Of a DNA stretch of 53,711 nucleotides, positions 49,991-53,711 are shown in pieces. The stretch covers positions 1 to 53,711 of the forward strand of contig CAMCKZ010000011.1 in NCBI GenBank assembly GCA_945875545.1, read 5' to 3'. The stretch is from Polyangium aurulentum (GTDB lineage Bacteria > Myxococcota_A > Polyangia > Polyangiales > Polyangiaceae). The translations under genes and the position numbers were made by a program. Numbering within the stretch: position 1 is the stretch's first letter; every line of letters begins with the position of its first letter. The notes below the pieces were generated by a model, which saw nothing but the letters and a program-made list of their open reading frames with translations, had not been told where the DNA came from and did no database searches.

Positions 49991-51937
49991 ATGAGCGCCC
50001 ACGCCCATACGAGTGACGAAACCGCCGGCGATGTCACGGCGCGCCCCGGCGCGTTCGTTGTCGGCATCCACGAGATTGCCACCACTGCGCTTGCCGTCGT
50101 GGCCATCGCCCTCCTCGGGCACTACGCGGATTCCGCGTGGATTCCCGCAGGAATCGCTGCCATGCTGGCCTTCGCCGCGGTCCACGCCTTCGACCGCCAG
50201 ACGCGCCTCACGGTCGGCGCGATGGGCGGCTTGGCGGCGCTCTTCGTCGTCAAGATGTGGCCAACGGCTCATGCTTTGGCCGCCGGTGAGCCCTTTGTGG
50301 AGTCGCCCACCGTGCTGTCGTGGCTCGTGGCATTGCCCTTGGGCGGAGCCGTTCTGATGCTCTTCATGCCGCGCCAAGCGCACGGTCTTTTGAAGAATCT
50401 GACCCTCGCCATCATGGGGCTCACGTTTGCCGCGAGCCTGCCACTCCTCAGCGCCACGATGGGCGCCGGGTACCACTTCGACCAGAACGTGGCCTGGGTT
50501 CCGCAGTTCGGAATTCGTTACCACGTGGCGATAGACGGCGTGAGCTTGTGGCTCGTCCTCCTCACAACGTTCTCCGTGCCCCTCGCAACCTATGTGTCCT
50601 ACGGCTCGATCAAGCATCGCTTGAAAGACTGGGTCTTTTCGCTGCTCCTGCTCGAAGCCGGAATGATCGGGGCGTTTATCTCCTTCGATTTGTTCTTGTT
50701 TTACGTGTTCTGGGAACTGATGCTCGTCCCGATGTACGTCATCATTGGCGTATGGGGCGGCCAAGATCGCATTCGTGCGGCGATCAAATTCTTCCTCTAC
50801 ACCATGTTCGGCTCGGTGCTCATGCTCGCAGCCATACTCTACATGGCGTATGCGTATGGGCAGGTAGCCGGTGTCCCGTCGTTCGATTACTTTGAGCTGC
50901 AGCGTCTCGTCCTCCCGCGCAGCACCCAGGTATGGCTGTGGGCTGCTTTTGCGCTCTCGTTTCTCATCAAGGTTCCCATGTGGCCGTTCCATACATGGCT
51001 ACCCGATGCCCACACCGAGGCCCCCACGGCCGGCTCGATGATCCTCGCGGCGGTGATGCTCAAGCTCGGCACTTACGGGTACATGCGTTTTTGCCTCGGG
51101 CTCTTTCCCGAAGCTTCCATTGAGTGGGGCATCAATCTCGCGGCCGTGGCTGTATGCGGCGGCATCTTGTACGCGGCATTGTGCGCCTGGCAACAGACCG
51201 ACTTGAAGCGACTCGTCGCGTATTCGTCTGTGGCGCACCTGGGTTACGTGATGCTCGGCACGTTTTCCATGACGCCTTCTGGGCTTGAAGGCGCGGTCCT
51301 TCAGATGGTGAATCACGGCATGTCGACCGGGGCGCTCTTTCTCCTCGTCGGCGTTCTCTACGACCGCCGTCATACGCGGGAGCTCGCAGACTTCGGCGGC
51401 ATCGCAAGCAAAATGCCCATCTACGCCACGATGTTCGTCATCGCCACGATGGCCAGCGTGGGCCTCCCAGGCACCAACGGTTTCATCGGCGAGTTCATGG
51501 TCATCACCGGCACGAACGCAAGCCTTCGCCTCGGCCATTTTGCTGGAATTCAAGCCATTGGCGCGGCCCTTGGTGTCGTTCTAGGTGCACTCTACATGCT
51601 TACTGCGGTGCAAAAAGTTTTCTTAGGCCCCGTCACCAAGAAGGAAAACGAGGGTCTCGCCGACATGAACAGCCGCGAGATCATCGGCATCGCTCCGATG
51701 ATCGCCATGATTTTTGTCGTCGGTCTCGCGCCCAACCTCCTGCTCCAGTCCATCTCGGGTGCCACCACACGAATCATTCGCGATGTCAACGAGCGAATTG
51801 ATGCCAGCCCGCCTCCCGAGTTCCACCGCGGCGAGCCCAAACTCTTGAACCGGCGTCCGGAGGCGCCAGTTCTGCCGGTTGCTCCGGTGGGTACTGGCAC
51901 GCCTGGCGCACCCGTCCGAGCGGAGATTCGCGGATGA
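49991..51937 (+). CDS. nuoM: NADH-quinone oxidoreductase subunit M with N-terminal extension
   Basis: 648 aa; typical NuoM is about 500. Residues 1-105 add a His-containing start and three hydrophobic helices before the usual LSWLVALPLGGAVLM. The core is standard: DGVSLWLVLLTTF, FYVFWELMLVPMY, WPFHTWLPDAHTEAPT, AYSSVAHLGYVMLG. A Pro-rich tail of about 45 residues follows. Stop overlaps nuoN (ATGA). Confidence 0.95.
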   Translation: MSAHAHTSDETAGDVTARPGAFVVGIHEIATTALAVVAIALLGHYADSAWIPAGIAAMLAFAAVHAFDRQTRLTVGAMGGLAALFVVKMWPTAHALAAGEPFVESPTVLSWLVALPLGGAVLMLFMPRQAHGLLKNLTLAIMGLTFAASLPLLSATMGAGYHFDQNVAWVPQFGIRYHVAIDGVSLWLVLLTTFSVPLATYVSYGSIKHRLKDWVFSLLLLEAGMIGAFISFDLFLFYVFWELMLVPMYVIIGVWGGQDRIRAAIKFFLYTMFGSVLMLAAILYMAYAYGQVAGVPSFDYFELQRLVLPRSTQVWLWAAFALSFLIKVPMWPFHTWLPDAHTEAPTAGSMILAAVMLKLGTYGYMRFCLGLFPEASIEWGINLAAVAVCGGILYAALCAWQQTDLKRLVAYSSVAHLGYVMLGTFSMTPSGLEGAVLQMVNHGMSTGALFLLVGVLYDRRHTRELADFGGIASKMPIYATMFVIATMASVGLPGTNGFIGEFMVITGTNASLRLGHFAGIQAIGAALGVVLGALYMLTAVQKVFLGPVTKKENEGLADMNSREIIGIAPMIAMIFVVGLAPNLLLQSISGATTRIIRDVNERIDASPPPEFHRGEPKLLNRRPEAPVLPVAPVGTGTPGAPVRAEIRG

Positions 51938-53409
51938 TGCCATCTATTCTTGCTCTGATGCCGATGTTGGTCATCGGCTTTGGGGCTCTCGCGCTCATGC
52001 TCGCCGAGGTTCTAACCGACGCCAAAACAGGCCTTGCCGTCGGCACCGCCGTCGTGCTTTTCACGGCTGCGGCGTTCGCCTGCGCCGGGTGGATGGTGGG
52101 CCCTGAAAATCTGGGAGACGCCGCGGTTTTCGCGCCGTGGCTCGTGTTCGATAGGTTCACGCTCTTCTTCGAGGTTTTGCTCGCGCTTTCTGGTGCGCTC
52201 GCGGCTCTCGTGGCCGGGGGTTACCTTCGCGAGCACGGCATCGATCGCGGCGAGTTCTACGCGATTCTGAGCTTTTCCACGCTCGGCGCCATGATGTTGG
52301 CCGCCGCCGGAGACGTGCTGATGCTTTTTGTGGGCCTCGAAACCATGTCCATCGGCGCGTACGCCCTCGCGGGTTTTCGTCGCGGGTCACCAAAATCGGC
52401 GGAGGGTGCGCTTAAGTATTTTCTCCTCGGCAGCTTTGCTGCGGCGCTCATGATGTTTGGTTTTGCGCTCCTTTACGGGGCCACCGGTCATACCGATTTG
52501 GCGGGGCTGCACAACGCCTTGGCCTCCGAAAGTTTGCGCTCCCCGAGCATCGTGATCGCTTTGGCTCTCGTTCTCGCGGGCCTCGCGTTCAAGGTCAGTG
52601 CCGTGCCGTTCCACATGTGGACCCCGGACGCCTACGAGGGCGCGCCCACACCCGCGACCGCGTTCATGGCGGCCTCGGTCAAAGCTGGCGGTTTCGCGGT
52701 GCTTCTTCGGGTGCTGCTCACGGTTTTCGGCGACGAACGATCCGCCTCGTGGGCAACGGGGTGGCCGCCGGTGGTGGCGCTTCTCGCGGTCCTCACCATG
52801 ACGGTGGCCAATCTTGTTGCCGGTCGCCAAGAAAGCATCAAGCGGATGCTGGCGTACTCAAGCATCGCTCATGCTGGGTATTTGCTGGTGGGCGTAGTGG
52901 CTGCGATCCGCGCTCCGGCGCAAGCCCAGTCGGCGGTTCTCTTTTACCTTGCCACGTACAGCGTTTCGACCATCGGCGCCTTTGCGGCCCTCGTTCTATG
53001 CGGCAGCCGTGGTGCCGAGGTGGTGTCGTACGAAGACCTCGCGGGGCTCGGGCGGCGGCATCCGGCCGTGGCGTTGCCCTTCGCATTCTTCATACTTTCC
53101 CTTGCTGGAATGCCGCCAATGGCGGGCTTCTTTGGCAAGTGGTTTGTCTTCAAGGCGGCGATGGATGCGGGGCTTCATGGCCTCACGGTCATCGCGTTTA
53201 TTAACAGCGTCATAGCCGCGTATTACTACCTCAAGGTATTCGTATTTCTGTATATGCGCGAGCCGGCGGCCGGCGCGCCGATTGCGAAGCCGATGTGGAG
53301 CGGCGAGGTCGTGACGGCCATTGCCCTCTGTGCGTTTTTTGTCTTGCTTCTTGGCCTGGCACCCGGGGCCGTTTTGGATGCGGCCCTGGCTGTAGGCGGG
53401 GCCGGTTAA
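51934..53409 (+). CDS. nuoN: NADH-quinone oxidoreductase subunit N
   Basis: 491 aa, about 14 helices. VGLETMSIGAYALAGF, KYFLLGSFAAALMMFG, VPFHMWTPDAYEGAPTP and AYSSIAHAGYLLVG are NuoN signatures. Last nuo gene here; the next feature is a tRNA about 95 bp on. Confidence 0.96.
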   Translation: MMPSILALMPMLVIGFGALALMLAEVLTDAKTGLAVGTAVVLFTAAAFACAGWMVGPENLGDAAVFAPWLVFDRFTLFFEVLLALSGALAALVAGGYLREHGIDRGEFYAILSFSTLGAMMLAAAGDVLMLFVGLETMSIGAYALAGFRRGSPKSAEGALKYFLLGSFAAALMMFGFALLYGATGHTDLAGLHNALASESLRSPSIVIALALVLAGLAFKVSAVPFHMWTPDAYEGAPTPATAFMAASVKAGGFAVLLRVLLTVFGDERSASWATGWPPVVALLAVLTMTVANLVAGRQESIKRMLAYSSIAHAGYLLVGVVAAIRAPAQAQSAVLFYLATYSVSTIGAFAALVLCGSRGAEVVSYEDLAGLGRRHPAVALPFAFFILSLAGMPPMAGFFGKWFVFKAAMDAGLHGLTVIAFINSVIAAYYYLKVFVFLYMREPAAGAPIAKPMWSGEVVTAIALCAFFVLLLGLAPGAVLDAALAVGGAG

Positions 53410-53503
53410 GGAGCGAAAAGGGGGTGGCGCAAAAGAGTGCAACCCCGCGTGTTTTGTCTTGCCAATTGGGGGCCCACCGAAGTAACTAGCGGGCCTCTCA
53501 GTT

Positions 53504-53575
53504 GGGCGAGTAGCTCAGCGGTAGAGCGCTGGCCTTACAAGCCGGATGTCGCAGGTTCAAAACCTGTCTCGCCCA
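53504..53575 (+). tRNA. tRNA-Val (UAC anticodon)
   Basis: 72 nt. Acceptor stem GGGCGAG with CTCGCCC (7 bp), D-arm GCTCAGCGGTAGAGC, anticodon stem CTGGC/GCCGG with loop CTTACAA (anticodon TAC), T-arm GCAGGTTCAAAACCTGT. Discriminator base A. The 3' CCA is not encoded (CAAAT follows). Confidence 0.95.
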
Positions 53576-53587
53576 CAAATCGGTCGA

Positions 53588-53602
53588 TGCAGAGAATCTG
53601 CA
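53588..53602. repeat. hairpin downstream of tRNA-Val
   Basis: TGCAGA-GAA-TCTGCA, 6-bp perfect inverted repeat with a 3-nt loop, enclosed by a second pair AATCGG/CCGATT (53578-53583 and 53608-53613). No T run follows, so it is not a clear terminator; it may be a tRNA-precursor processing structure. Confidence 0.5.
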
Positions 53603-53711
53603 AAAAGCCGATTGGCCGTAAAAAGCCAAGCCAAGTAGAGAGCAGTCGGTGGCGTAGGTGCAGCACGAGGCACGCAAAAAAAACGCCACCAAGAATGCCA
53701 ATAGCAGCAGC

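Larger units (their letters stand above)
1096..51597. repeat. interspersed palindrome TGYA-N3-TRCA, 29 sites
   Basis: Each site is a 13-mer with 5-bp arms and a 3-bp spacer, typically GTGCA-GAN-TGCAC. Site starts: 1096, 1509, 5044, 6081, 6378, 6406, 6869, 7603, 7736, 10343, 12737, 16633, 19772, 21159, 24479, 25097, 25978, 26170, 26964, 28579, 29572, 30037, 35223, 37612, 42455, 48096, 48981, 49379, 51585. The spacer is RAN in 15 sites and its complement NTY in 6. Most lie inside genes on either strand; 1509 and 30037 fall at gene boundaries. Found by eye for exact TGYA-N3-TRCA, so mismatched copies are not counted. Confidence 0.8.

Noticed and set aside
47891-50992. Minus-strand open frame of 1033 codons
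   Set aside because: Antisense to nuoL and nuoM; very rich in His, Arg and Glu as expected from GC-rich shadow frames, with no domain.
1096-51597. TGYA-N3-TRCA as a LexA or other single-regulator box
   Set aside because: About one site per 1.9 kb, mostly within coding sequence, is far too dense and wrongly placed for a regulon.
53498-53701. Minus-strand ORF of 67 codons over the tRNA
   Set aside because: It reads the antisense of tRNA-Val (a well-known false ORF containing LNLRHPACKASALPLSYSP-like sequence).

Overview
High-GC chromosomal window, best read as a large-genome Myxococcota (delta-proteobacterial, Polyangia-like) bacterium. The signs are a full type II secretion operon ending in gspN, two Hanks-type Ser/Thr kinases (one with PEGA domains, one with a PilZ-like domain), a PilR-like sigma-54 regulator beside type IV pilin genes, an FHA-GGDEF protein, many lipoproteins and a NuoE-F-J-K-L-M-N locus. 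The phylum call is inference from gene content. I see no phage, transposon or CRISPR.

Layout. 1-8.3 kb (mostly minus strand): a 7TM-DISM sensor histidine kinase cut by the left edge, an FHA-GGDEF protein with a degenerate catalytic motif, pgi, a Ski2-like helicase and a large lipoprotein. 8.3-13 kb: msrA, two small minus-strand ORFs, an LPP20-like lipoprotein, a TetR regulator, a membrane methyltransferase-like protein and truB. 13-18.6 kb (minus): Ser/Thr kinase-PEGA gene, PilR-like activator (GTGA overlap), then two type IV pilin genes. A good -24/-12 promoter lies between activator and first pilin. 18.7-28.1 kb: a NAGPA-type glycosidase coupled to a YdjM-like membrane protein, a Ser/Thr kinase-PilZ protein, a dienelactone hydrolase, a cupredoxin lipoprotein, bioA, and a histidine kinase coupled to a lipoprotein.

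28.2-43.9 kb (plus): a thioredoxin-like ferredoxin and an unknown protein, then gspC, a 71-aa membrane protein, gspD, E, F, a GspG-like orphan domain, G, H, I, J, K, L, M, N, mostly with overlapping or touching ends. This would build the secretin, ATPase, platform and pseudopilus that move folded proteins across the outer membrane. 44.6-53.4 kb (plus): nuoE, F, J, K, L, M, N, the NADH-input module plus membrane-arm subunits of complex I, without A-D and G-I. A tRNA-Val(UAC) closes the window.

The most unusual signal is not a gene. A short interrupted palindrome, TGYA-N3-TRCA (typically GTGCA-GAN-TGCAC), occurs at least 29 times, spread over the whole window and mostly inside coding sequence. 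A rough base-composition estimate predicts only one or two. It looks like a highly iterated palindrome of unknown function, comparable in style to cyanobacterial HIP1.
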